Positions 20,913-32,137 of a stretch of DNA of 64,000 nucleotides are shown here, piece by piece; position 1 is the stretch's first letter, and every line of letters starts with the position of its first letter. The notes beneath the pieces are model-generated. The model was not told where the DNA came from and did no database searches. It worked only from the letters and a program-made list of their open reading frames with translations. The position numbers and the translations under genes are program-made. This stretch comes from Camillea tinctor (lineage: Eukaryota > Ascomycota > Sordariomycetes > Xylariales > Xylariaceae). Location of the stretch: assembly GCA_022578605.1 (NCBI GenBank), contig MU394068.1, positions 1 through 64,000 of the forward strand. The letters are read 5' to 3'.

Positions 20913-22910
20913 ATGCCTCCGCGGGTAAGACTGCGGCCCATAGGGCATAGGAATGCCATCACTACCTTGAAGAGGAGAGTATTGACCGAGGGACAATCTA
21001 TTTGTCTCTTCTGTTCTCTCTCGTCTTCTCTCTCCTTCATCCATACTAATGATACTCATACCAAATCCAACAGCATCCACTATTCTACTATACGCCGATC
21101 CAAGAAAAGAGCAAAAGCACCGCTCCTCCTCCCCCGTCGTGAAGCGTCCACTCTTGCCAATCCCCGTTCCAACCCTCATTCCAACCCTCGAAGGGAACTC
21201 GAGTCCGTGCTGCTCGACTTACAGAAACATGCTGCCAATTACGTGAACCTGTCCCGTCTGCAGCTCGCCCTCAATGGCCTGCGCCAGAAGCCTGGGACCG
21301 AATCCATTCGAGTCGCCATATTAGGTCTCACCAATGGGTCAGGCTCCGGCAAAACCACGAAACAAGTGTTAAAACTATTATTAGCCGACCCTTTGAAGGA
21401 CGCTGAGGAATGGGAGAAGGAGGTCGAGGAACACGATCTCGCACAGCCCATGATCATCCGCGTCGGAGCTGAGGTGCCTCCAGAGCACGGCGCTATTTCG
21501 CTCACCAGGGGTAACTTGCTGCACGAGGTCAATGTATCCTCTGCAACTCTCAATGGGCACAATCTCGAGCTTCTGCTTATGGAAACGAACCCTTTTGCGC
21601 CTGTGCAAGGGCGGGGTGTCGTTGAGGGATTTGAGGACTCGGTGTTGGTTCCCACCGTCGACATACCCACGTCGAGTGACGGTCGGTACAGTCCAATTAC
21701 CACCCCCGTACATAAGGCACTGGTTGTCGCAGACGGCATACTAGGTGCCGCGGCAGTAGTGTCCATGCCCACTCTAGAAAGTCGGAGTGTGCTGGCAGCA
21801 GCGGTGAATATGCCGGAGTATAAACCTGCCGAAGAGGTGCCTTTGCCCTTTACCCCTATTGACATCGGAACTGCCAATGTCGGATTAGGTCTCGTGCGCG
21901 AGAACCTCGCCAACGCCATCGAATTCGAGCACCTCTGGTTCCAAAGCAAGCTCCCCAAGCTAGTTGAGTGGCTAAAGGCCGACATCCTCACTACATCGGA
22001 AGACACAACGAAACCGCCCGTTAGAGAGCTTATCGCATCGCTGCTAAGAAACACATTAATGGCCATACAAACCGAGGAAACCAAACGTCTCACCTCATCT
22101 AAATCTTCTACTTCAACCGGTTCCGCATCGCTGGAGGCCCTACGAAGTGGATTAGAGAACTGGTCCGAAAATGCGCATGCCGAATTGCAGGAGCAGCTCG
22201 ATATTGCCTTCACCAGCGGGCGCTGGCGAAAGCTGGGGTGGTGGAAATTATTCTGGCGCGTCGACGATGTCGGCATGCTCACAACCGACATACTCTCGCA
22301 GAGGTTCCTGCCGCACGCCGAGCGCAGTGCCATCTTCCTCGCCGGAAGAATGAAAGAAGCCGGCATACCCTTTAACCCGACCTCAGAGCCCCTCTTGCAC
22401 CCTATACTATCTATTCCCGACTTATCCGAGGAAAACGGCATGGCGCCTCCACCACTACCCCCGACGGAACCCGGATGGCCCATAAATATCCCCACCACTC
22501 GACGCTATCTGCAGACGGAGACAATCCCGGACCTACAGGCCCTCGCACAGCGCCTTGTACTGCAGACACTCAGCACCTCGGGACTCACCACGGCGCTAGG
22601 TGCGCTCGCCTACGTAGGGACACTCACCACGACCATGTATGAAGCAGGAGCTGTTGCGGCGCTAGGAATCGTCTGGAGCATGAGGCGCATGCAAACGGCG
22701 TGGGAGGCAGCGCGCGAGATCTGGGAGGGCGAGGTCCGCGAGGAAGGGCGCAAGGCGGTCCGCGGTGTGGAAGGCGCTATGATAAAGGCACTGAGAGAGG
22801 AGAGCCTGGGTGCGCGCGCTGAAAGAGAACAGACAGGACGGGAGGAGGAGCTAGGGAGAGTCAAGGGGCTCGTCATGAAAGCGCAAGAGCTGTTGCAGAA
22901 GATGAAGTAG
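20913..22910 (+). CDS. Mmc1-like mitochondrial protein
   Basis: Intronless, 665 residues. The N terminus is rich in Arg and Ser/Thr and poor in acidic residues over the first ~95 residues, as in a mitochondrial presequence. A conserved-looking region then begins (RELESVLLDLQKHAANYVNLSRLQLAL). At residues 138-149 GLTNGSGSGKTT resembles a P-loop, followed by LLLADPLKDAEEWE. Near the C terminus, about residues 557-590, two small-residue hydrophobic stretches lie before a basic, charged helical tail. This architecture matches the fungal Mmc1 family, which I recall as dynamin-like proteins of the mitochondrial inner membrane; that assignment is from memory of the family and needs a profile search. 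Whether the P-loop binds GTP here is unproven. It shares a promoter region with ubc7. Confidence 0.75.
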   Translation: MPPRVRLRPIGHRNAITTLKRRVLTEGQSICLFCSLSSSLSFIHTNDTHTKSNSIHYSTIRRSKKRAKAPLLLPRREASTLANPRSNPHSNPRRELESVLLDLQKHAANYVNLSRLQLALNGLRQKPGTESIRVAILGLTNGSGSGKTTKQVLKLLLADPLKDAEEWEKEVEEHDLAQPMIIRVGAEVPPEHGAISLTRGNLLHEVNVSSATLNGHNLELLLMETNPFAPVQGRGVVEGFEDSVLVPTVDIPTSSDGRYSPITTPVHKALVVADGILGAAAVVSMPTLESRSVLAAAVNMPEYKPAEEVPLPFTPIDIGTANVGLGLVRENLANAIEFEHLWFQSKLPKLVEWLKADILTTSEDTTKPPVRELIASLLRNTLMAIQTEETKRLTSSKSSTSTGSASLEALRSGLENWSENAHAELQEQLDIAFTSGRWRKLGWWKLFWRVDDVGMLTTDILSQRFLPHAERSAIFLAGRMKEAGIPFNPTSEPLLHPILSIPDLSEENGMAPPPLPPTEPGWPINIPTTRRYLQTETIPDLQALAQRLVLQTLSTSGLTTALGALAYVGTLTTTMYEAGAVAALGIVWSMRRMQTAWEAAREIWEGEVREEGRKAVRGVEGAMIKALREESLGARAEREQTGREEELGRVKGLVMKAQELLQKMK

Positions 22911-24323
22911 CGTTGGTTTCCAGGTGCTGGTAAGATAGATAGACGGGGCGAGGATTGTACATTTACGCATGTTGCTGCTGATGACCATGATCGAATGATG
23001 CTGTTATGATACCAACTTACGGGGGGTTAAAAGGAAGAAGAGGGATGGGACAACAAAAAAAAGGGGGGGATATGGAGAAGATAGCCAGTGGGGATAGAAA
23101 AAAGCTAGATATGCTATGTACGATATCGTGCTTAGAGACGTTGGGACGAGCCACTCAACTAACATGTTCAAAAGAAAAAAGGGGGTGGGTGAAGAAAGGG
23201 ATTGGATATCCCTTCCCCCCTCATATATTTCTCATCTATTCGAAAACTACTCGATGCTATATGTATAAACTGTATGTGCATGTTCACAAGAATCGGGGTC
23301 TACTTAAAGGTGTGGATTCAGAGAGGAAGGGAGGTGAATCCTCCTCCAGCTGAGACTAATCACTTACCTATGTTGATACACTACTTAATGTGGCGGGTAG
23401 AGACAACATTGTGAGGGTGTATATGTTATGTCGTTGATGCGTTGGAGAGGGAAAGGATTCCTCTCCAGGCAGGTTACGGAAAGCTAGCTAGATATGTGCA
23501 TGGACCAGGGGCGTTGCCCCGTGGCATCAAGCTTAGATCTATGAACTATCTATCTATTACACATGTGCCCAAGTTTGGGGGTTCAGGGGTCTTCTCACTG
23601 ATTGGTAGCATCCCAAGTAGGGAGAGTGTCGGTGTTGTTTTCGTTGCCTCGAGGTCAAGAGGGCGGAAGTTCCGCAGTTGACGATGTGCTCGAATCCTCC
23701 CCCCCCTCTCTCTACGGCTGCTTCTCTCCTTCCTTCTCTTCTTTGGATGATTATCGCAGCAATACTAAGAAGTTCTCTTGATTGCGGGTGGAGGGCGGAG
23801 CAAGATAACCTGGCGTCTTTCGCCACCCTGAACGGCATCCTCATCCAGATTCTTGCGCTCGGCTATACCGAAGGCATTCTCTATTTTATACCCTTAAGGC
23901 ACTTATACCACCTTCCTTCGCTAACCCCATCAGCTACTCCCATTGGCACAGGTCAAGCCCCTAGGCCTACTGTCGCTAACCACCAATTCCAGCACACGCA
24001 TCCGTACAAGGTACCAAACTCGTCTATTCCATCCATCGTAAGTATCCCGCAAAGCCTCAATCCCAGCAAATACATTTCCCTCGTCCGGCAAATGGGACAA
24101 TGCCAACACGAGCTAAGACCAAGGACTACCAGGGAATCCACCGGGGCTTCTCCAGTCCTCATACACGGCGGTGACGAGGTTCAGTAGTTGTTGATAGCCA
24201 TAGTAGACACACAGGAGACAGTAATGCGTATACATCTGAAAGGGGTGTGTTCGCCGACATTCCACACTCGCCGCACGAGAAAATGGATGAAAAGGGTGTA
24301 AGGATGTTGGTGAGCTGAGCTAC

Positions 24324-24549
24324 TTAACTGTCGCCGACCATCACCAGCCGCAGTGTTCGTTTTTTAGAGGGAAAGTCCGCGTGGGATAGCTCGTTGATGC
24401 GGTCCTGAAGAAGCTCTCTCTCTCTCTTCGAGATCCCTCTCGAACGCTAAGTTGAACTGGGCATCCAGCATTCCCCTCTGAGCCCACTTCTGCGACGTCT
24501 CGCTAACACCTTCCCGGCTCAGCCTTTCTGCTTGCGCTAGAGTCGAGTG
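24324..24549 (-). pseudogene. Coding-like fragment, two frames split by a GA microsatellite
   Basis: After a CT-rich tract ending in CAG (24550-24552), which looks like an acceptor site, one minus-strand frame reads into a charged helical sequence (SETSQKWAQRGMLDAQ, then FERDLEERER) up to the microsatellite at 24414-24427, which is (GA)7 on that strand. There the sense of the sequence moves to another frame, which continues ELLQDRINELSHADFPSKK... and stops at TAA 24324-24326. One GA unit more or less would change which frame follows. A short ATG-led frame (MFADHTPSSGDIRKQ) at 24702-24643 could be a first exon, but no good donor joins it. Possible explanations are a slippage-inactivated gene, a sequencing error in the repeat, or chance. 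I do not recognise a family. Confidence 0.35.
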
Positions 24550-24550
24550 C

Positions 24551-24570
24551 TGAGTGAGTGAGTGAGTGAG
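24551..24570. repeat. TGAG tandem repeat, five copies
   Basis: Five TGAG units followed by GGAT repeats. On the minus strand it is a CTCA tract immediately before a CAG, placed like a polypyrimidine tract. Confidence 0.95.
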
Positions 24571-26301
24571 TGTGTGGATGGATGGATATATGTATATATA
24601 GTGACCTGCGTCGTATCTAAATTGCTAGAGAGCTAAAATCAACTATTGGATCTTGTTCTGCTTTCTAATATCCCCTGATGACGGAGTGTGATCGGCGAAC
24701 ATACGGAGTCTTGCGCTTCCCCCCGCATGAGTCGACAGAGGTCTTTGCCGGTAGTGAGTTCGCCCGCAAGAGCCCCGGTTTGCCGTCGGGTAGTCTACTC
24801 TGCTATCTGACAGGTTTTCCCTGTATTGTTGGTAGTTTTTGAGTATATATAAGGATATTGCGGATAAGAGATTGCAAAGCCAAATAGGATCTTCTTCGCT
24901 CGGATCTCCCCATTATGTGCTCTCTTGGGTCTCGGTGTTGTTGTCTCGCATGAGTAGTGATGTGGAATTCGTTCCCTATCCACACTCCACCAGTGATGTG
25001 TATCATATCTGGAGGGTCCTCAGTAAACGCTGTCCCTCCCTCAGTGTAATCGTCGCGCCGCGAGTAGCGACTGTAGACATCAATCGATTGCTCTGGGGGA
25101 GGGACTGCGTTAGCCTCAGGTCCTCAAAAACTAACTATCGATGCGGTATACTCCTTTGCGCAGTCTGGAGACCGGCTTGGGTACCATACGCCCGCCAATT
25201 GCGCCGTTATCCAAGATGCGTTGAACTTTGCAAAACGACATCACCTCCAACAGAGGTCTGCCCCTCGGTGTTGCAACGGAAAGACAGGCCGGACGCTCAT
25301 CTTTGCTGGGGCTGGAGCGGACAGAAGTATATAGAAGGGATCTGTTGGGACAGTATCTGGGATAACCCCAGTACGAAATTGTCTTTGATGGACTCGGGAT
25401 TCATCTAAGAGATATGCGAGGCTAGCAACTACCTAGCTCCGAGCACGATGACCGGTGCATGTTGTTGACAGTGGCGGGCACCCCCGGGGAAGGGGGGCAG
25501 CCCTTGAGCTGAGATATGATCTCGGGCTCAGTTTTGCCTCAGCAGTGTTTGATGGAACGTATATATAGCATGGGAGAGAATATGCAAAACAGTTGGTGGA
25601 ATAAGAGTTAACGGAGAGGCGTATCTGTTAGGTAGCGCAATGGGTTGGTGTATTAGGATGTAGGTGTGAGAAGGAGTGTACTAGATCCAGAGGTATCGAG
25701 GAGCTCCTAAATATATGAAGGGTATCTTTGTTCCCTTATGGTTCCTTGTATCCACTGACTGTATCACTATGTCTTAGATGCTAGTTGTGATCAACCTGTT
25801 TCTCGGGCCACATCTGAGAGCTCCTTGGGGTAGTTAGTTAGACGGGATTGAATCCCGTTGGACGTCATTGCAGACTAACCTGACTATTTTTCCATCAAAA
25901 CCCTCTCTTTTTCGGTCGACCCGGCTTGTTTCTCGTGACTCGTATATACTCTCTATCCAAGGGGGGAGATAACGGGTTGGTAAAGTTGTATACACGGAAT
26001 AGAAAGAAGATATAAATAATAGCCAAACGAAATATATAAAGACTAGGGCCTGATATAGAGACAGACCCTATTGACAGAAAAATTTTGGGGTATATTGACT
26101 CCTTAACTCCTTTCCCTAGATAATAACTATGTTGAAGAAACCACCCATCGCTAGTAATGCATCAAAAGCAATAGCAACCCATATGCGATGTATGCTCAAT
26201 ATAATAACAAATCCTCCTCGCCATTCTGACATCATTTACTACATTCTTCCCTCCTCTTCTCCCATTCCCTTCCCTCTGAGGCTCCATCTGCCACCAGCCT
26301 C

Positions 26302-26937
26302 TTAGCCGATAATCCCAAGGCGGATGGCGGCATGTTCACATTTGGTGAGCATCTCCTGCTGTAGTCTGTCAACCCAGCCATCCCGATATAGGACGACTCG
26401 GTCCAGGTCCGCAAACTGCCACGCCATCATCATGACACGGCGATAGTCAGAAGCCGACAGCGAGTCGAGCCCCTTGTGCTTATCGGTGAGGTTGAAGAAC
26501 GCCCAGTACGCGCTCTCCGAGAAGCCCTCGGGGTCGCTGCCGCCGTACCACCGCATGAGGCGGACGGTGATCTCGAGGCTGAAGATGGCGCGCTCGGCCT
26601 GGCGCTGGTAGATCGTGGCCCCGTCGTGCTCGGGCCCCTCGTCCTGCCAGTGCCTGTAGAACCGCTCCGTCGCGTCGTCGCGGTTGAACTCGGCTGCGCG
26701 CAGCACCCGCTGCCCGGCGCCTTGCTGGCCTATCGTGCGCCACTTGTCGTTGACTTGGAGGAAGACCGCGGAACACCGGGGGCACAGACCGGGTGTGGAG
26801 ATGATGGGTTCGTAGTGGGTGAACCGGCAAGTCATTCCTGGGGGCAGACAAGTTGCGGCTTCGCATGTTTCCGTTGAAGTCTTGGGGTCGGTGCGGTGGC
26901 AGCAGAGCTGCCAGGCTCGATAACGAGTAACGCACAT
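26302..26937 (-). CDS. Conserved-looking Cys-rich hypothetical protein
   Basis: Single exon, 211 residues, cytosolic by appearance (no signal peptide or membrane segment). The N-terminal 60 residues carry seven cysteines and several histidines (MCVTRY, QLCCH, ETCEAATCLPP, MTCRFTHYEP, GLCPRCSAVF); the closing CPRC and earlier Cys/His pairs suggest zinc binding, in the style of many fungal proteins that begin with a short Cys-rich module. The rest is helical and charged, with aromatic-rich segments (FYRHWQDEGPEHDGATIYQRQAE split by basic residues, YWAFFNLTDKHKGL, MMMAWQFADLDRVVLYRDGW). I do not recognise a named domain and infer no function. The even codon composition and lack of stops support a real gene. 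It is flanked by long spacers on both sides. Confidence 0.7.
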   Translation of the reverse strand: MCVTRYRAWQLCCHRTDPKTSTETCEAATCLPPGMTCRFTHYEPIISTPGLCPRCSAVFLQVNDKWRTIGQQGAGQRVLRAAEFNRDDATERFYRHWQDEGPEHDGATIYQRQAERAIFSLEITVRLMRWYGGSDPEGFSESAYWAFFNLTDKHKGLDSLSASDYRRVMMMAWQFADLDRVVLYRDGWVDRLQQEMLTKCEHAAIRLGIIG

Positions 26938-28540
26938 GGTTGTTGGTAGAGTTTGGTATGATTGGGATGTGTATAATGATTGGAGTAGTTTGGATGGAAT
27001 ACTTGTCGTTTATCCCGTGTTTTGTCTTGGTGCAGAAGTTGTGGAAGAGGATATGACGGATTATAGCCGTATGATGTTTTACTCTAACAAGACGAGGCCG
27101 TTGACAATGGTTGAGGGTGAAGAAAGGCAGAAAAACGAGAGGGACAGAAAAACAAGATGCAATAGCCATAGGTATAAATAGTATTGGAACCCTCCCCTGA
27201 GTTACTACTACTAAACAGTGAATGAATTTCATTCTATGATGGGAATCAGAGAGTGTTTATACTCTAGATATTCCCCATCATTGAGTACTTACAGCTGGTG
27301 GGATGGGGAAGACCTTTTCTTTACACACAGAGTGCTTTGACCATCAACCTCTATTCAGTAATTGGTTAGCAAGCACGAAAATGGCAAATTTCTGCCCGTT
27401 TAGTAGTTGTATGTATGTTTGGAAAACTTTTCATTGGCTCTAGTTAGCCCACGAGTATAATGATAACTAGACATTAAAGAGTTTTTTAGTTTTTTTTCGT
27501 CCGTACCCACCACTAGATGTAGTTTCCATTGCCATATCAATCAACAACTAACAGTTATGAGGACTATATCTAGGTAGACAACTGAAAATAACCGGGGAGC
27601 TGCATTGTATGAGATCTGTTCTTGAATTACTTCCTGTTTGTTACCATGCAGCTGGACAACATCTTAATATTCTTTCCATTGAATATTCAAACATGTTTGC
27701 TGGGCTTGCAGCCGATGAGGAATAAATTTATTCCATGACAGCAGCCCTGGGTAGTCCACTGTTCTCATTCCCAGCATGTTGCACGTTATTGGTCTCCCAG
27801 TTACGGTAATTGAGGGATCATGAGAATTCAAGCCTAGGTTACCAGTTATGAGTTCAAACGGAGTGACTCACTTGATCCGAAGCCATAGAATCAACCCAAC
27901 CTGATCATGATCTATGTTGGATTTTAGGTTAATTATGAGAACAGTCATAGAACTAGAGTATCTAAGCTCTTGATCACCATTTTTATACCGCTCAGTTAAT
28001 GATCTGCACCAAGACTAGTCAGCGTACCAGGAAAGTGAACGCCACGGTCCGTCTTAGTTATCGAGTTCAGAGGAATGTATAATCCCGTAAGGTGGTATCT
28101 AGGACTAATTTATGGATCACACATATTAATATGTAGAAAAGACTTTAGGATTTTGATGTCTTACTTGAATTTACTAGTACAATAACATGAGGTGTCGTTT
28201 AGGAAATTTATGCTTGAAGTGATATGAAAGGACTCCTATATAATCTTATGATGTATACATACGACTTAGTTCTTTGAAAATTTTGTATATATTCGTTAGC
28301 TGTGTGCTACTTCCTGTAGCTCCATCGTCTAATTTCTGCGGTCTAGGTTACCATTAGACTAAATAGTAAATCTGTAGGTATATTTTGCTTCGATGTGCTT
28401 TTTTGCCTACAGAAAGAGTCATAATTTAAGATTAAGAAGTCAATAGGGCTATTCAGAAGATGTTGCTTGCAGGCCAACATATCGGTGAGATAGGAAAGCT
28501 TAAAGCTATTCATGTTTCTACAAATCTCTTCAAATAGACC
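26938..28540. other. 1.6-kb spacer
   Basis: Upstream region of the Cys-rich gene and downstream region of the F-box gene. It is moderately AT-rich. No gene, repeat or RNA was recognised. Confidence 0.6.
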
Positions 28541-28741
28541 TTAGGCGACTAAGTTAAGCTCTTCCATGTAATTCAAGTGCAGCCGGATACCTATCCCATC
28601 GGCAGTCAACTTGGTTATAGTCACAGGGACACCGGCTTTAGCGCACAGCTCTCTAAGACGCATTCTCATCTCATATTCCCACTCAAATTCTGTATTTCTT
28701 AAGAGGAGACGCAGTCTTTGAAGATGAGGTGTATGTGTCTT
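28541..28741 (-). pseudogene. In-frame continuation of the F-box frame beyond TAG
   Basis: Directly after the TAG at 28742-28744 the same frame stays open for 66 codons to TAA at 28541-28543. It reads as the normal C-terminal part of this F-box family (KTHTPHLQRLRLLL, then EWEYEMRMRLRELCAKAGV). Conserved protein sense after a stop indicates a recent nonsense change or stop-codon readthrough, not random downstream sequence. Confidence 0.7.
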
Positions 28742-30158
28742 CTAGTCGCTTATCCAGGATTCGATGGCCTCGAAAACATCAGCCTCTCCCCAATAATTTT
28801 CATCTCGCTCCGACAGGTCCTCCGTAATGCAGAGTGTCTCGATATTTCTAGGTAAGGTGTCTCCTAATCGCCTTGTAGTTTCTGAGGGAAACCCCAGCAA
28901 GAATGCCAGAGGAATTTGAAGTCTTTTCAGCATTTCGAAATCCACAATCGAGCTCAAAGACCCATGCGTTTGGAGGGGTGGATAGTCGATCTCATCATAC
29001 TCGCATGTTGCAGTGATGGTCAAGTCGGTTAGAGTGTGTCGAACGTGGGCTAAATCGGCAGAAATTTGATCAAGGTTGATTAGGGGTGTCGTAAATTGAT
29101 CACCTCCATTGGCCATGTGATACCAATTCCAGTGGAGCATTTTGAGATTCTTGGTAACTGAGAGTAGCTTCCCTAAAGGACCTTCTCTAATCATCTCTAG
29201 ATCTAGTGATTCGATGCATATAGGCTCTGGCGCATGCTGAGCGGGCCACGTCAAGGCATCCGGGATGGAAATCGGTGATGGTATATCCCAGTGATTACGT
29301 CTTTTAAATATATTTGGATTATCGATCGATACAGATATACGCTGTGCTGATGGTAAATAGAAAAGTGGTAGGACGTCCAGCGTATTTCTATAGGCCTCTG
29401 GCTCATATATACGAGTTTCTGCGCCAAAGGTTAAGGCAGACACATCTCTAAGATGTCGAAAATCAGGCAATTTCGAATTCTGGCTCGAAGGCTCACAAAG
29501 GGACGACCTGAGCATCATGCCGATAAATCGAAATTCATATGTGAAATTCTTGTCGAGATAGAGGCGTATCAAGCTCGGGAGCTGAGATATCAATAAAGCG
29601 ACAAATGCGTCCACTTGAACACCGGTGGTCAGTAATTATCATATAAGATGGACCTTTGCTCCTCGCATTAGATTATAAATGTATACACCTAACCAGGGCA
29701 GGCTATCTTCAGTCCGTGAAAGACAGAAGGGAGGGGGTAGACGATTCCCAAAACCACTCACTAGAACTACGGCGCAGTCCTTCGATCCAGTCATCGCAGT
29801 ACGGAACCTTCATCGCCTCGACAGCTTCAACGGTCTTACCCAAATCATTTACAATGAAGGGCTTTGCTAGAAATCTGTGCCTTCTATTAGGAGGATTAAG
29901 AATAAATTGACCATCCAAGTCAAGGCATTTGACGTGAATAGCAATCTCAGGTCTGTCTAGGATGGTTCGTAGCAGTTGAGTAATAGGAGGCACACGCGAC
30001 GCATCCCACACCAACCGGATATTACAGTAAAGCAATGGCTCGGCAACTTGACGTAATCTGTGACTGACTAGGCATGTATTGAGGAAATCCGTCTGAGTCA
30101 AATGCTGCAGTATCGAATATAGTATTTCATTGGGACAACCTTCGATCGGGGAAGACAT
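28742..30158 (-). CDS. F-box protein with a premature in-frame stop
   Basis: Two exons, 30158-29762 and 29613-28742, give 422 residues. The 148-nt phase-1 intron has a GTGAGT donor, a TACTGAC branch-like site and a CAAG end; the join makes ...LRRSS-MDAFVALL. Without splicing the first exon would stop at a TGA. Residues 4-48 are an F-box (CPNEILYSILQHLTQTDFLNTCLVSHRLRQVAE), which binds Skp1 in SCF ubiquitin ligases. The remainder resembles the leucine-rich C-terminal region of a large fungal F-box family (LPSLIRLYLDKNFTYE, HLRDVSAL, DVLPLFYLPSAQRIS, LLSVTKNLKMLHWNWY, RNIETLCITEDL). The substrate is unknown. The frame ends at TAG where relatives, as I recall them, have Trp in a D-W-K-x-x-T-P-H-L motif; 66 further codons follow in frame. 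It may be a recent pseudogene or a truncated but working allele. Confidence 0.78.
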
Positions 30159-32123
30159 CTTCGACGACGCCGGCTAGGGGTGTGGAATAACAGTAGGTGA
30201 CGAGAATCTTACTGAGAAGACTATGGAGGCTCCCAAGTGGGCTGGCAGGATTGGCATATATTTATTGTCGTATGTGACCGTAAGCACAGTCACGTGAATA
30301 GCTAGTATTTCTCTTGAAACCATCGTCAATATCATACTCATAGTGCTAATGTCGACCACTATCAACGTTGGCTACACCCATCTCCGTTGGCGACAGTCAC
30401 ATTCCTCTTCTAGGAATGGTTAGCTCATATCCCCAAAATAACTGTAATGTTGAAATAACAGTTCTTCCGTTTCCGGCGACTTTACCAATTAAGTGATGTA
30501 TAAATTATACGTAAACAGGATTGGGAAACCCTACATTACGCATCTACATGACAACGGGATCATCTATATATATAGTATTACAATATCGATATAACTCCTC
30601 TCAGGCTACCTCATGACTCCTCAACTACGATGTGAATTCCCGTGCCAGTGACATAGAAGGCCTTATATTGGTGAATGGGAAGAAGTTATTCAAAATGGGG
30701 GGGAACATGGTGAGTAGCGACATCTGAGCGTCTCTCGAATAAGTTGGGAATATACCTAAACTATGATGAAATCTATAACTTATTCACTTAGAAGCAGAGA
30801 TGCAGAGTATTGCCTACACCATAATATTGTATAGTTATACATACCTTGGCCGGTACGATAAAAATGATAATATTCACTTTAACTATGTCTTATCAAATTG
30901 TGGACCGTCTCCCGTGGTGTTGAGGAGTCAATATCTACTATATTTTCTCTGATCACATGCGATGATACCCGTCATACCCACCCGTGCTATCCACTGCCTA
31001 CATAACCAAGGTAGCCAAGACAGCAAGATAGCAAGACGGTAGTAGAGATATATCACGACATGTACGTCATTAATTAGTTTGACGCAAAGGGGGTATTATC
31101 TACCGTACTATCTCGCCCTCCAACTTCGTAAGTATGGAGTAGGTAATCGTTCCAGTATCCACCAGCGTGGTCAGACGGGTCAGGTGAGTAGCAGCGGAGT
31201 CTCATCGCGACCCCTGACCCCTGACTATCCATGCTCCGATAGGTTTCTTGTCTTTTGTGGTTCCCGTTTGCACAAGCCTGCTAGTTCGAGTCGAGCCTAG
31301 TTTTAACGAGAATGAGGGGACCAGAGGGGAGGGAAGGGGAGGGAGGGCAGGGGAGGGAAAGAAAAGGCGGACCAACACCACAAGGTGGCCAAGCAGCCAA
31401 GGGAGATGACGGGGCGGGAAGCTTTCTCACAAGCGCGAAGGAATGGCGCCACCAACCCCACGAGAAGAGAGAATCGAGAATCGAGGAATCAAACTACGAA
31501 CGACGGCGAATGAGATACACGTGATGCGCATGACCACAAACACCCACACCACCATCACCACCACCATTACTAACCTGCTAGCCCATCACGATTCGCAAAC
31601 ATAACGTACATGCATACGGAGGGAGAGGTTGAGATAAAGGTAGAAAAAGGAGATCGCAGTATCACGCATCCCTTACTTCATACGTAGCAGTGAATCTCCA
31701 AAGAAGGAAAGGAAAGGCCGACTATTCCCGCGTGTTCCCCGCCGTCGGGCGGCAACGTGGACCGAAGAAGCGCCTGTTGGGATTAGGGGGATGAGAAGTG
31801 GTTTAGTTGAATGTTGGTTCGATCTCCATAGTATCGTTTTTCATATCTCGTTTTCCTGTCTCTCTGTAGAGGATGACGTCAAATCCGTCCTTTTTTTATC
31901 CTTTGGAGCGGCTATGGGGATACGGGAAGAAACGTGACGGGCGGAGGCGGTGTTCTTTTTCCCTCTCCCGAAGTTTGGGTCGGTTGGAGGAGGGAGGCAC
32001 ATTTACACTCACGAGATAGGAAAAAAAAACAGGGGTTCGAGTTGGGAACACTACACTAACTAACCAAGGTACGTATGATGGATTATCCTGTTGTTGATGC
32101 AGGAATGGCAGGTAAAATGGCTA

Positions 32124-32137
32124 ACCTAAACTTAGGT
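32124..32137. promoter_or_regulatory. ACCTAA-AC-TTAGGT dyad
   Basis: The half-sites and 2-base spacing are the same as in the palindrome of the ubc7 divergent promoter (20712-20727). Function is unknown. Confidence 0.4.

Larger units (their letters stand above)
22911..26301. other. 3.4-kb spacer with a possible decayed gene
   Basis: The first 500 bp are presumably the 3' region of the Mmc1-like gene. A coding-like stretch on the minus strand at 24324-24549 is listed separately. A TGAG repeat (24551-24570) adjoins it. On the plus strand 25077-25331 is open for 85 codons but lacks an ATG and has no recognised family. Nothing else could be supported. Confidence 0.5.

Noticed and set aside
21239..22498. 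419-codon open frame antisense to the Mmc1-like gene
   Set aside because: It lies entirely opposite a well-supported gene, is Ser/Arg-rich and has no family features; it is a codon-bias shadow.
23678..24187. 169-codon plus-strand frame with a hydrophobic stretch
   Set aside because: No recognisable family, low-complexity Pro/Ser composition, and it overlaps equally long frames in other phases.
25077..25331. 85-codon plus-strand open frame without ATG (contains GDRLGYHTPANCAVIQDAL)
   Set aside because: It looks protein-like in places, but a frame of this length is expected by chance in a 3-kb spacer, and no splice sites or family support it.
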